Shown here: piece by piece, positions 1 to 7,984 of the stretch
Layout of the letters: every line of letters begins with the position of its first letter
How positions within the stretch are numbered: position 1 is the stretch's first letter
From: Hoeflea sp.
GTDB lineage: Bacteria; Pseudomonadota; Alphaproteobacteria; Rhizobiales; Rhizobiaceae
DNA: 64,000 nucleotides
Reading direction: 5' to 3'
Assembly: GCF_002733955.1 (NCBI RefSeq)
Contig: NZ_NVXQ01000021.1
Span: 124,001-188,000 of the forward strand
Program-made: the position numbers and the translations under genes
The notes under the pieces: generated by a model
What the model was told of the DNA's origin: nothing
The model's input: the letters and a program-made list of their open reading frames with translations, nothing else
Database searches by the model: none

Positions 1-1259
1 AGACGGACAATGTCCATCATCCAGAACGGTGTCACGCCCCTGAAGATGGTGCCGACGGAGATGTCGCCGACCACGCTTTTGAGGATGAAGACATTGAGGC
101 CGACGGGGGGCGTGATCAGGCTGATTTCGGTGACCACGACGACAATGATGCCGAACCAGACCGGGTCGAATCCGAGGCCAATGACGATCGGAAAGAAGAT
201 CGGCACGGTCAGAAGCAGCATCGAGAGGCTTTCGAAGACACAACCGAGCGCCACATAGATCAGGATGATCACCGTCATCACCAGCCAGGGCGAAAGCTCG
301 GCGGTCGTGATCATGTCCTTCAGGCCCTCGGGCAGGCCGGCATAATTGACGAAGTTGGAGAAGATCCAGGCGCCGATCAGCACGCTGAACAGCTGCGCGG
401 TGGTGGTCGCGGTTTCCTTGAGCACGGTGATGGTTTCACCAACCGTCAGCGAGCCGCGGAACAGGGCAATCAGGAACGCGCCCATGGCGCCCATGCCGGC
501 GGCTTCGGTGGGCGAGAAGGTGAGGTTGATCGGCCAGAAATCCAGCGCGCCGTAAAGGCCGCCGATGACCAGGAAAAACAGCAGCAGTACCGACCAGACA
601 CCGCGCAGGGCCTGGAGTTTTTCGGACAGGCTGAAGCGCCTGCCGGCCGGACCGGCCGCGGGATTACGGAACACCGAGATCTGGACCGCGACCAGATAGA
701 ACACAATGCCGAGGATGCCCGGGATGATGCCGGCGATGAACAGCTTGCCGATCGAGGTTTCGGTCAGCAGCCCGTAGATCACCAGGATCACCGAGGGCGG
801 AATAAGGATGCCGAGCGTGCCGCCGGCAGCGATCGAGGCGGAGGAGAGTTCGTCGGAATAGCCGAGCTTGCGCATTTCCGGCATCACCACCTTGGACATG
901 GTGGCAGCGGTTGCCAGCGACGAACCGCAGATGGCGGCAAAGCCGCCGCAGGCGGCGATGGTGGCCATGGCCAGCCCGCCGCGGAAATGACCGAGAAAAG
1001 CGTTGGAGACCTGATAGAGTTCGCGGCTGATGCCGCCCTTGTTGACGAACAGGCCCATGAGAATGAACAGCGGCACCACCGACAGGCCGTAATCCTGGCT
1101 GGTGTCGATGATCAGCCGCGAGACCAGCGAGATCGCCGCCCTGAAGTTTGTCTCGTAGGTCATGCCGGCCATGCCGACAATGGCCATGGCAAAGGCAATC
1201 GGCATGCGCAGCAGCACCAGCAGCAGCACCGCGGCAAAACCAATCAGGGATTCAATCAT
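1..1259 (-). CDS. dctM: TRAP transporter large permease, DctM type (3' end outside window)
   Basis: This is the large membrane subunit of a tripartite ATP-independent periplasmic transporter, which carries out ion-coupled uptake of organic acids delivered by the DctP protein. About 419 codons are visible from the ATG at 1259 to the left edge, against a usual family length of about 425-435, so only the extreme C-terminus is missing. The translation is almost entirely hydrophobic helices and shows typical DctM stretches such as ACGGFAAICGSS, GGTLGILIPPS and EISLITPPVGLN. Its start overlaps the end of dctQ by 8 bases, so the two are translationally coupled. The substrate cannot be read from the sequence. 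Its neighbours (MarR regulator, Rieske oxygenase operon) suggest an aromatic or indolic acid. Confidence 0.93.
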   Translation of the reverse strand, partial: MIESLIGFAAVLLLVLLRMPIAFAMAIVGMAGMTYETNFRAAISLVSRLIIDTSQDYGLSVVPLFILMGLFVNKGGISRELYQVSNAFLGHFRGGLAMATIAACGGFAAICGSSLATAATMSKVVMPEMRKLGYSDELSSASIAAGGTLGILIPPSVILVIYGLLTETSIGKLFIAGIIPGILGIVFYLVAVQISVFRNPAAGPAGRRFSLSEKLQALRGVWSVLLLFFLVIGGLYGALDFWPINLTFSPTEAAGMGAMGAFLIALFRGSLTVGETITVLKETATTTAQLFSVLIGAWIFSNFVNYAGLPEGLKDMITTAELSPWLVMTVIILIYVALGCVFESLSMLLLTVPIFFPIVIGLGFDPVWFGIIVVVVTEISLITPPVGLNVFILKSVVGDISVGTIFRGVTPFWMMDIVR

Positions 1260-1758
1260 GTGTGCCTCGGAGCAGGTCTGGCTTGAAGAGAATGACAGCT
1301 CCGCGCAGCGCCATTGCGATCGCGGTGACAAGGGTCATGAAAGCAATGAACCAGGTGATGTAGAACACCGGAATTGCCAGGTATTCGGTCAGGTCGCCAT
1401 AGCTTCTGGCGCGTGCTGCGAGATCGAAGGAGCGCATGGCGGGCCAGTAGAGCAGGACGCCGCAGACCAGCGTGACCAGGCCTTCGAGCACGCGTTCGAT
1501 GCCCAGGCGGTGAAACAGCGGATCGAGCAGGTCGACGACAATGTGGTTGGCCCGGCCGGAGACGACGGGGAGGGCCGAGAACACGATCACCGCCATGGCG
1601 ATACGAGTAAGTTCGGTGGCGGCCTCGATCGGCGCTGAGAAGGTGGAGCGCATGATGACATCGGCAAATGTCAGCACCATGAGAATGAACAGCGTCGCCG
1701 CCGCGAGCAGCATCGGCAGCTCCGCCAAACGGTTCAACATTCTGGCGATCGGTTTCAC
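1252..1758 (-). CDS. dctQ: TRAP transporter small permease, DctQ type
   Basis: This is the small four-helix membrane subunit that pairs with DctM. I chose the GTG at 1758 (protein begins VKPIARMLNRL, 168 aa) because GGGAGGAG lies 5-6 bases upstream. The upstream in-frame ATG at 1794 has no ribosome site and would start inside the intergenic hairpin. The helices include LLAAATLFILMVLTFADVIMR near the N-terminus and FYITWFIAFMTLVTAIAMAL near the C-terminus, with the charged FADVIMR pattern common in DctQ. The gene lies between dctP and dctM in the usual P-Q-M order. Confidence 0.9.
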   Translation of the reverse strand: MKPIARMLNRLAELPMLLAAATLFILMVLTFADVIMRSTFSAPIEAATELTRIAMAVIVFSALPVVSGRANHIVVDLLDPLFHRLGIERVLEGLVTLVCGVLLYWPAMRSFDLAARARSYGDLTEYLAIPVFYITWFIAFMTLVTAIAMALRGAVILFKPDLLRGTHD

Positions 1759-1780
1759 GGCTGCTCCTCCCAGGCAGAAT

Positions 1781-1809
1781 TGCGGGGGCACCACGGAGGT
1801 GCCCCCGCA
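1781..1809 (-). promoter_or_regulatory. Perfect stem-loop between dctP and dctQ
   Basis: The two 12-base arms, TGCGGGGGCACC and GGTGCCCCCGCA (plus-strand reading), are perfectly complementary around a 5-base loop. The hairpin begins 6 bases after the dctP stop codon. No T-run follows in the dctP direction, so it looks like an mRNA-stabilising or attenuating hairpin rather than a full terminator. In binding-protein transporter operons such hairpins commonly keep the binding-protein message more abundant than that of the permeases. That role is inferred here. Confidence 0.75.
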
Positions 1810-1815
1810 GCGATA

Positions 1816-2838
1816 TTATTTGCCGTAGGATGCCATGGTCGACGACACCATTTCCGCTGCCGCGTCAGCGTCGATCCCGAGCTCCGAGATTTCGGCCAGG
1901 ACCTTGGTCCGGACGCGGGCGGCCATTTCGGCAAACTTGGCCTGATCTTCGGCGCTGGCGGTGACGATGTTGTTGTCGCCGGCAGCCATCGTGGCTTCGC
2001 GTGCCTTCTTGTCGCTTTCATCCCAGGCCGCGCCCATCATGCGGGATGCGGGCTCTCCGAAGACCTTTTCCTCGAGCGCGGATTTCACGTCATCGGGCAT
2101 GGCGTCGAAGGTCTCCTGGCTCATCAGCACGGCAAAGGCGCCGCGGTAGAAGCCGCCGGGCATTTCGTAGACGTTCTTGGCGACTTCGTTGAGCTTGAAG
2201 CTGATGCGCTCGCCCATGTTCATGGCGACGGCATCGGCAGCGCCCGATGAGAGGGTTTCATAAACCTTCGGTGCAGGCACCTGAATGCCGATCAGACCCA
2301 GTTCGGTGCCGACATCGGCCGACACGCCGCCGCCAAGGCGGGTCTTGAGACCCTGCAGATCGTCAAGGGTCGCAACAGGCTTGTTGGAGTGAATCTGGCC
2401 GGGGCCGTGGGTGTTGAGGGCTATGACCTTGGTGCCCTTGAACTCGTCGAGCTGGGCCAGGTATTTCTCGTGCACCTGCCAGTAGGCGACGGAGGCAGCC
2501 TCCGCGTTGCCCTCGTAGCCGGGCAGTTCGATCAGCTTGGTGCCGACAAAGCGGCCGGGCTGGTAGCCGTTGAAGATGATGGTGATGTCGGCAGCGCCGT
2601 CCAGGATCAGGTCCATCTGCGCCGGCGGCGGGGCGAGGCCCATCTTGATCTCACCGCTGACCTGGCCGTCGGTGGCTTCCTCGATCATGCCAACGAGACC
2701 CTCCAGCATCTCGGTGTTGATCGGGTGTGTTGGCGGCAGCCAGCTTGAAATGGTCAGGTTGATGTCGGCGGCCATGGCCGTCGCCGAAAAGCCGACGGCC
2801 AGCATCGTGCTGGCCAACAGTGTGCCAATCTTGTTCAT
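1816..2838 (-). CDS. dctP: TRAP transporter substrate-binding protein, DctP family
   Basis: This is the periplasmic solute receptor of the TRAP system, 340 aa, normal for the family. I chose the ATG at 2838 because GGGAGGAAG lies just upstream and the protein then opens with a clean Sec signal peptide (MNKIGTLL... cleaved after ATAMA at about residue 23). An upstream in-frame ATG at 2898 would overlap the putative operator. The body has DctP features, including KPVATLDDLQGLKTRLGG and a C-terminal helical tail. The gene is first in a dctP-dctQ-dctM operon reading away from the MarR gene. The promoter region carries a near copy of the sequence found in front of the Rieske operon, so co-regulation with that operon is likely. 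Confidence 0.92.
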   Translation of the reverse strand: MNKIGTLLASTMLAVGFSATAMAADINLTISSWLPPTHPINTEMLEGLVGMIEEATDGQVSGEIKMGLAPPPAQMDLILDGAADITIIFNGYQPGRFVGTKLIELPGYEGNAEAASVAYWQVHEKYLAQLDEFKGTKVIALNTHGPGQIHSNKPVATLDDLQGLKTRLGGGVSADVGTELGLIGIQVPAPKVYETLSSGAADAVAMNMGERISFKLNEVAKNVYEMPGGFYRGAFAVLMSQETFDAMPDDVKSALEEKVFGEPASRMMGAAWDESDKKAREATMAAGDNNIVTASAEDQAKFAEMAARVRTKVLAEISELGIDADAAAEMVSSTMASYGK

Positions 2839-2891
2839 GCGCTTCCTCCCAGTGGTGAGGATCAGGCGTTCATTTCCTGACCTCGAAAGCA

Positions 2892-2912
2892 GAAACATGC
2901 ATTATCATATAA
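2892..2912 (-). promoter_or_regulatory. Putative MarR operator upstream of dctP
   Basis: Read on the minus strand, these 21 bases match the sequence at 3516-3536 (plus strand) at 19 positions, with blocks TTATATGA and CATGTTTC in common. On the plus strand AAACATGCA occurs twice, at 2893 and 2913, exactly 20 bp (two helical turns) apart. Its position 54-74 bases upstream of the dctP start, and its near-identical partner beside the MarR gene, suggest an operator for that regulator. Confidence 0.6.
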
Positions 2913-2941
2913 AAACATGCAATGTCCGCTATCCATCTTTT

Positions 2942-3439
2942 TCAGGATTCCGCGTCGGCTGTCTTTCTCTGTGCTGGCTCGGACTGGCTGAATTCCAGAT
3001 GCTCGATCAGGGCGCGCAGGGTTTGCTTGATTTCCGGACCCTGGCCGCCCTGGAATGATCTGAGCAACTCCTGCTCGTCGATCTTTGCGTCTGCAACCAG
3101 TTCATCGGCGAGGGCGCGTCCCTGAGGGGTCAGGAAGACACGGACCCGGCGGCCGTCCTTGGGGTCGCTGCGGCGCGTGACCAGCCCGCGGGTGTCCATC
3201 TGGATGATGATCTTGGTCAGCCGCGACTGCTCGATCATGGCGTAACGCGCCAGTTCGGTCACCATCGAGCCATCGGTGTCGATGAGACAGGCCATGACGC
3301 GCCATTCCGGTACCCGTAACCCCCTCGTGCGGACATGGGCGTGGAAATGCTCGCTTGCCGCTTCGCTGGCCGCGGCCAGCAGATAAAGCAGGTAGTTGGG
3401 AACAAAGGGGGGATTGGGACTGTCGGCTGAATTGCTCAT
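2942..3439 (-). CDS. MarR-family transcriptional regulator
   Basis: This is a winged-helix repressor of 165 aa. The MarR core is clear: a helical N-terminus, a recognition region around ELARYAMIEQSRLTKIIIQM, and a wing with DPKDGRRVRVFLTPQGR. I chose the ATG at 3439 (MSNSADSPNPPF) because it gives normal MarR length; in-frame sequence further upstream runs through the divergent promoter. The gene sits between the TRAP operon and the divergent Rieske operon. Near-identical 21-bp sites lie on both flanks, so it probably controls itself, the catabolic operon and uptake. The layout parallels the MarR regulators (IadR type) of indole-3-acetate loci, where the inducer is the substrate. The ligand here is inferred. 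Confidence 0.9.
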   Translation of the reverse strand: MSNSADSPNPPFVPNYLLYLLAAASEAASEHFHAHVRTRGLRVPEWRVMACLIDTDGSMVTELARYAMIEQSRLTKIIIQMDTRGLVTRRSDPKDGRRVRVFLTPQGRALADELVADAKIDEQELLRSFQGGQGPEIKQTLRALIEHLEFSQSEPAQRKTADAES

Positions 3440-3515
3440 TCGGATTCCGCGTGCTTCGGGGCGGCTTTCATCGCATTCCGGGAGTGTATCTTCAACAAAA
3501 ACCTCTTGACAAGAA

Positions 3516-3536
3516 TTATATGAAAATTCATGTTTC
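3516..3536 (+). promoter_or_regulatory. Putative MarR operator in the divergent marR/catabolic-operon promoter
   Basis: The sequence contains ATGAA-AA-TTCAT as an inverted repeat, inside a wider repeat CAAGAA (3510) ... TTCTTG (ends 3539). It matches 2892-2912 on the opposite strand at 19 of 21 bases. A TTGACA hexamer starts at 3506 and the ribosome site AAAGGAG follows at 3541. A bound repressor would therefore block both promoter and translation start. Confidence 0.6.
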
Positions 3537-3556
3537 TTGCAAAGGAGATCGTGGAA

Positions 3557-4516
3557 TTGGTTGAGCCGGTCAAATTGAAAGTCGCGTCGGTGCGCATGCT
3601 GACACAAGCCATTCGTGAACTGGAGTTGGTGCGCAGCGACGCTGGCACGCTTGCAAGCTACACGCCTGGCGCTCACGTCAAGTTCGCGCTGCCGGCCGGG
3701 GAGCGGTCCTACTCGCTGATCGATTTCGAGCCCATCCCGGATGATGCCGCTCCGGCCAGCTATCGGTTTGCAGTCCAGCTCGAGGCGGAAAGCACCGGCG
3801 GTTCGAGCTTCATGCATGATCTCAAGCCTGGCGACGAGATCACGGTTTCAGCCCCCGGCAATGATTTTCCGCTTGTGGCGGACAAGCCCGCGCTGCTGAT
3901 CGCAGGCGGTATCGGCATTACGCCGATGATCAGCATGGCGACTGCACTGGCCGCCGCCGGGACCCCGTTCCGGTTTCACTATGCCTGCCGCAGCGCGGCT
4001 GCAATGGCTTACCGGGACGAGCTCGAGGCTCGGTTCGGCGACCATCTGACCTTGCATTTCGATGATGTCCCCGAGACTGCACTGGATATCGCAGCGCTTG
4101 CAGGATCGGTGGGCGCTGACGAGCATGTCTATGTCTGCGGACCCAAGGGTATGATCGAGGCCGTCAAATCGGCGCTGGAAGCAGCCGGCGTCACTCAGGA
4201 CCGGATCCATTTCGAACTGTTTACGTCCGCAGCCGAGCAGGCCGGGGACAGTGCCTTCGAAGTTGAAGTGCATGCCACTGGCGAGGTGTTCGAAATACCG
4301 CCGGGCAAAACCATCGTGGAAGTGCTCGAGGCAGGGGGTGTCGACCTGATGCATGATTGCCTGCGCGGCGATTGCGGCATCTGCCGGACCGATGTCATCG
4401 ATGGCATTCCGGATCATCGCGATGTCGTGCTCAGTGACAGCGAGAAGGCTGAAGGTAATGTGATCCAGATATGCGTGAGCAGGGCAAAATCCGCCCGTCT
4501 CGTGCTTGATCTATAG
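3557..4516 (+). CDS. Oxygenase reductase (flavin, NAD(P)H, C-terminal [2Fe-2S])
   Basis: This protein passes electrons from NAD(P)H to the Rieske oxygenase encoded next. It has phthalate-dioxygenase-reductase architecture: flavin domain with RSYSL, nucleotide domain with GGIGITPM and VYVCGPKGM, and a C-terminal plant-type ferredoxin with C-x4-C-x2-C in DCLRGDCGIC and a last Cys in QICVS. The start is uncertain. An ATG at 3530 gives 328 aa but lies inside the putative operator and upstream of AAAGGAG (3541-3547). The TTG at 3557 (319 aa) has that ribosome site 9 bases upstream, so I prefer it. It corresponds in role to the reductase (IadC) of auxin-degradation loci. It is the first gene of an eight-gene operon and ends 11 bases before the alpha-subunit gene. 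Confidence 0.9.
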   Translation: MVEPVKLKVASVRMLTQAIRELELVRSDAGTLASYTPGAHVKFALPAGERSYSLIDFEPIPDDAAPASYRFAVQLEAESTGGSSFMHDLKPGDEITVSAPGNDFPLVADKPALLIAGGIGITPMISMATALAAAGTPFRFHYACRSAAAMAYRDELEARFGDHLTLHFDDVPETALDIAALAGSVGADEHVYVCGPKGMIEAVKSALEAAGVTQDRIHFELFTSAAEQAGDSAFEVEVHATGEVFEIPPGKTIVEVLEAGGVDLMHDCLRGDCGICRTDVIDGIPDHRDVVLSDSEKAEGNVIQICVSRAKSARLVLDL

Positions 4517-4527
4517 GAGAGGTGGCA

Positions 4528-5871
4528 ATGGGACGCTATGCAGACAATCCAGCAGCGATCAAGGCCTTGTATCGCGGCAATGAAGTTCACCGGGACGTCT
4601 ATACGGACCAGGAAGTCTACCGGCTGGAGATGAAGCACCTGTTCGCCAATGCGTGGGTGTTTGTCGGCCATGAGAGCCAGACGCCGAACAAGGGCGATTA
4701 CTTCTCGACGCAAATTGGCGACCAGCCGGTGATCCAGGTTCGCCACAGCGATGGCGAGGTGCATGTGCTGCACAACCGCTGCCCGCACAAGGGCACCAAG
4801 ATCGTCATCGACCGGGCCGGCAATACCGGCAAGTTCTTCCGCTGCCCCTACCATGCCTGGTCGTTCAAGACCGATGGCTGCCTGCTCGCCATCCCGCTGA
4901 AGAAGGGCTACGCCAATACGGGCCTCGAAAACACCGACAGCGGCAAGGGCATGCGCGCCGTTGGCGAGGTCCGCAATTATCGCGGCTTCATCTTCTGCCG
5001 CCTGGCCGAAGAAGGGATCTCGTTCGAGGAGTATTTCGGCGGTTCGCTGTCGTCGATCGACAACATGGTCGACCGCTCGCCGGCAGGCCGGCTCGAGGTC
5101 GCGGGGCCGCCGCTCAGATACATGCATCACTGCAACTGGAAAATGCTGGTCGAGAACCAGACCGACACCTGCCACCCGATGGTGGCGCATGAGAGTTCCG
5201 CCGGAACCGCTGTGAAGCTCTGGGAAGAGCTCGACATGCCGGAAGGCACGCCGCTTCCGGCCGCGATGGAAATCATTGCGCCCTTCATGTCGCCTTACGA
5301 GTTCTTCGAGAACATGGGGATCCGGACCTGGCCGAACGGACACGGCCATACCGGCGTGCACCACTCGATCCACTCCAATTATTCGGCCATTCCGGGCTAT
5401 ATGGACAAGATGGTCGAGGCCTATGGCGAGGAGAAGGCCAAGGAAATCCTCGGCGAAAACCGCCACAACACGGTCTATTTCCCCAATATCATGATCAAGG
5501 GGCCGATCCAGCAGCTGCGCGTGTTCATCCCGCTGGCAGCCGACAAGACGATCGTGGAAAGTTATATCTACCGTCTCGTGGACGGGCCGGACGAGCTGAC
5601 CCAGCGCACGGCGATGTACAACCGGATGATCAACGCGCCGACCTCGATTGTCGGGCATGACGACCTGGAAATGTATGAGCGCGCGCAGGAGGGGCTGCAG
5701 TCGGACGGGCTGGAATGGGTCAATATCCAGCGGCTTTATGAAGAGGGCGAGGATTTCACGAAAGAAGCGGTCGAGAACGGCACCACCGAGCGGCAGATGC
5801 GCAACCAGTTCGATGCCTGGGTCAAATTCATGACCTGGGACATGGATGACGTGCGGGAGGCTGCGGAATGA
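4528..5871 (+). CDS. Rieske aromatic-ring-hydroxylating oxygenase, alpha subunit
   Basis: This is the catalytic large subunit of a two-component Rieske non-haem iron oxygenase, 447 aa. The Rieske ligands are visible as C85-P-H87 (NRCPHKG) and C106-P-Y-H109. The mononuclear iron site has D213, H216 and H221 in NQTDTCHPMVAH, with a later acidic ligand likely in GHDDLEMYE. I chose the ATG at 4528 because AGGAGAGG lies about 6 bases upstream; the GTG at 4522 overlaps that site. The partner beta subunit follows with an ATGA overlap, typical of alpha3beta3 enzymes. The substrate is not readable, but the operon contents suggest an indolic acid (IadD-like). Confidence 0.93.
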   Translation: MGRYADNPAAIKALYRGNEVHRDVYTDQEVYRLEMKHLFANAWVFVGHESQTPNKGDYFSTQIGDQPVIQVRHSDGEVHVLHNRCPHKGTKIVIDRAGNTGKFFRCPYHAWSFKTDGCLLAIPLKKGYANTGLENTDSGKGMRAVGEVRNYRGFIFCRLAEEGISFEEYFGGSLSSIDNMVDRSPAGRLEVAGPPLRYMHHCNWKMLVENQTDTCHPMVAHESSAGTAVKLWEELDMPEGTPLPAAMEIIAPFMSPYEFFENMGIRTWPNGHGHTGVHHSIHSNYSAIPGYMDKMVEAYGEEKAKEILGENRHNTVYFPNIMIKGPIQQLRVFIPLAADKTIVESYIYRLVDGPDELTQRTAMYNRMINAPTSIVGHDDLEMYERAQEGLQSDGLEWVNIQRLYEEGEDFTKEAVENGTTERQMRNQFDAWVKFMTWDMDDVREAAE

Positions 5872-6347
5872 GCGTCTCCAAGGAACAGCTGATCGATTTC
5901 ATCTATGACGAAGTGCGGATGCTCGACGAGGGCCGTTACGACGAGTGGCTGGCGCTGTGGCTCAAGGACGGGCATTACTGGATGCCGCTCGATTACAAGC
6001 AGACCGATCCGCTCAACGTCACCTCCCTGATGTATGAAGACCTGTTCATGCTGAAATTGCGGGTGGAACGGCTCAACGGGGCGCGGACGTTTTCGCAAAA
6101 GCCCAAAAGCCGGTGTCACCATGTCATCCAGCGTCCCTATGTCGACGAGATGGATGAGGCGGCAGGAACCTTCGTGACCACGACATTCATGCATTATGTC
6201 GAAACCCGGCTCGACGAGCAGACCCTGCTGGCGCTGACAGCGCGGCACGAACTGGCGCTGGTCGACGGCAAGCTGAGGATCGCCAACAAACGGGTCGACC
6301 TCCTCAACAGTGACGCGGCCTTCCGCAACATCCAGCTGCTGCCATGA
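5868..6347 (+). CDS. Rieske oxygenase, beta subunit
   Basis: This is the small structural subunit of the ring-hydroxylating oxygenase (SnoaL/NTF2-like fold), 159 aa, normal for the family. Family features include the N-terminal DFIYDEVRMLDEGRYDEWL and the later RCHHVIQRPYV. It overlaps the alpha gene by ATGA and overlaps the next gene in the same way, so expression is coupled. It has no redox centre; the family role is to hold the alpha trimer together. It corresponds in position to IadE of auxin-degradation loci. Confidence 0.9.
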   Translation: MSVSKEQLIDFIYDEVRMLDEGRYDEWLALWLKDGHYWMPLDYKQTDPLNVTSLMYEDLFMLKLRVERLNGARTFSQKPKSRCHHVIQRPYVDEMDEAAGTFVTTTFMHYVETRLDEQTLLALTARHELALVDGKLRIANKRVDLLNSDAAFRNIQLLP

Positions 6348-7984
6348 TCGAGCCCGGCACACAGACCATCTGGCAGGCGTTTTCAGCGACAGCCAGCCTT
6401 TATCCTGATCGTGCAGTCTTCAACGTCATGGACGAGACCGCCGGGATCTACGGCATCGAAGCCGGCGAGACGAGCTATCGGGAGGTCTCCGATCAGGTGA
6501 CGCAGCTTGCAGCCGCTTTGCAGGAGAAAGGCTATGGCGCGGGTTTCCGGGTCATGCTTCTCCTGGAAAACCGGCCGGAGTTCTTCGTCTGGCTGCTGGC
6601 GCTCAACCGGATCGGCGCCTCGGTGGTGCCGGTCAACCCGGACCTGAGGCATTCCGAACTCACCTATATGGCCGGTCATTCCGAACCGTCGCTGATCGTC
6701 GCGATCGGGCCTCGTTGCGATGGCCTGACAGCGGCTGCGAAAGAGGCAAGGCTTGATGTTCCGGTGATCACGCCGGCCGATCCCGTGCCTCAGCCCGGGT
6801 CTGCAGGCCCGGTTGCACTGCAGCCTGGTGCCACGGGCGGCGCTGATGGCGAAGCGCTGGAAGCCGCACTCCTTTACACCTCCGGCACCACAGGCAACCC
6901 CAAGGGTTGCATCCTGACCAACAGCTATTTTCTCGAGGCGGGCCGCTGGTATGCGCAAGCCGGCGGGTTGTGCGCGCTTACCGAGGACGGCGAGCGGATG
7001 ATCACTCCGCTGCCGATCTTTCACATGAATGCCATGGCTTATTCCTTCATGGCGATGGTGGCCGTCGGCGGATGCCTGACCGTGCTCGACCGGTTTCATC
7101 CGTCGAGCTGGTGGAAAAGCGTGCGTGAGAGCGGCGCCACCTGCCTGCATTATCTCGGCGTGATGCCGTCGATGCTGATGGGTGCGCCGGAAAGCGCAGC
7201 GGACCGTGACCATTCGGTCCGGTTCGGATTTGGTGCGGGCGTTGACCCGAAACTGCATGCGGGCTTCGAAGAGCGCTTCGGCTTCCCGCTGGTCGAGGCA
7301 TGGGCGATGACGGAAACCGGCGCGGGTGCGGTGATCTGCGCCAACCAGCTGCCACGGCGGGTGGGCGAGAGCTGCCTCGGCAAGCCCGGTGATGAACTCG
7401 ACGTGATGATCGTGGATACCGACGGCGCTGAAAGCCGCAACGGACCCGGCGAATTGCTGGTCCGGCGAAAGGGTGACGAGCCGCAACGGGGCTTCTTCTC
7501 GGGCTATTTCAAGAACCCGGAAGCCACTGCAGAAGCCTGGGCAGATGGCTGGTTTCACACCGGCGATATCGTTCGGCGTGAAGACGATGGTTCGATGTTC
7601 TTTGTAGACCGGAAGAAGAATGTGATCCGGCGGTCGGGCGAAAATATTGCGGCGGTGGAGGTGGAATCAGCGCTGATGCGTCACCCGGCGATCAAGGCTG
7701 CGGCGGTGGCGGCCGTTGCCGACCCGGTGCGTGGCGACGAGGTGTTTGCCTGTCTCAAGGTCGACGGCGATGCGGGACCGGCGCTGGCGAGCGAGATTGT
7801 CGGCTGGTGCCTTGAACAGCTCGCCTATTACAAGGCGCCGGGCTATGTTGCCTTTGTCGATGCGCTGCCGCTGACCTCGACCCAGAAAATACAGCGGCGT
7901 GAACTCAAGGAACTGGCCGAGAGACTGGTTCAGGATCCGGCAACGGTGGATACGCGCGCCATGAAGAAGCGGACAGCCGCGTGA
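6344..7984 (+). CDS. Acyl-CoA ligase (AMP-binding, ANL superfamily)
   Basis: This enzyme activates a carboxylic acid with ATP and CoA. It is 546 aa with the full set of ANL motifs: P-loop LYTSGTTGNPKG near residue 180, the A5 motif WAMTETGAG, the A7 motif WFHTGDI, the hinge DRKKNVIRRSGENI, and the C-terminal catalytic Lys region LTSTQKIQRREL. It starts by ATGA overlap with the beta subunit. Its place after a Rieske oxygenase and before a thiolase-like protein suggests that it makes the CoA ester of the oxygenated acid (dioxindole-3-acetate, if the substrate is indole-3-acetate). That substrate is inference; the enzyme class is clear. Confidence 0.92.
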   Translation: MIEPGTQTIWQAFSATASLYPDRAVFNVMDETAGIYGIEAGETSYREVSDQVTQLAAALQEKGYGAGFRVMLLLENRPEFFVWLLALNRIGASVVPVNPDLRHSELTYMAGHSEPSLIVAIGPRCDGLTAAAKEARLDVPVITPADPVPQPGSAGPVALQPGATGGADGEALEAALLYTSGTTGNPKGCILTNSYFLEAGRWYAQAGGLCALTEDGERMITPLPIFHMNAMAYSFMAMVAVGGCLTVLDRFHPSSWWKSVRESGATCLHYLGVMPSMLMGAPESAADRDHSVRFGFGAGVDPKLHAGFEERFGFPLVEAWAMTETGAGAVICANQLPRRVGESCLGKPGDELDVMIVDTDGAESRNGPGELLVRRKGDEPQRGFFSGYFKNPEATAEAWADGWFHTGDIVRREDDGSMFFVDRKKNVIRRSGENIAAVEVESALMRHPAIKAAAVAAVADPVRGDEVFACLKVDGDAGPALASEIVGWCLEQLAYYKAPGYVAFVDALPLTSTQKIQRRELKELAERLVQDPATVDTRAMKKRTAA

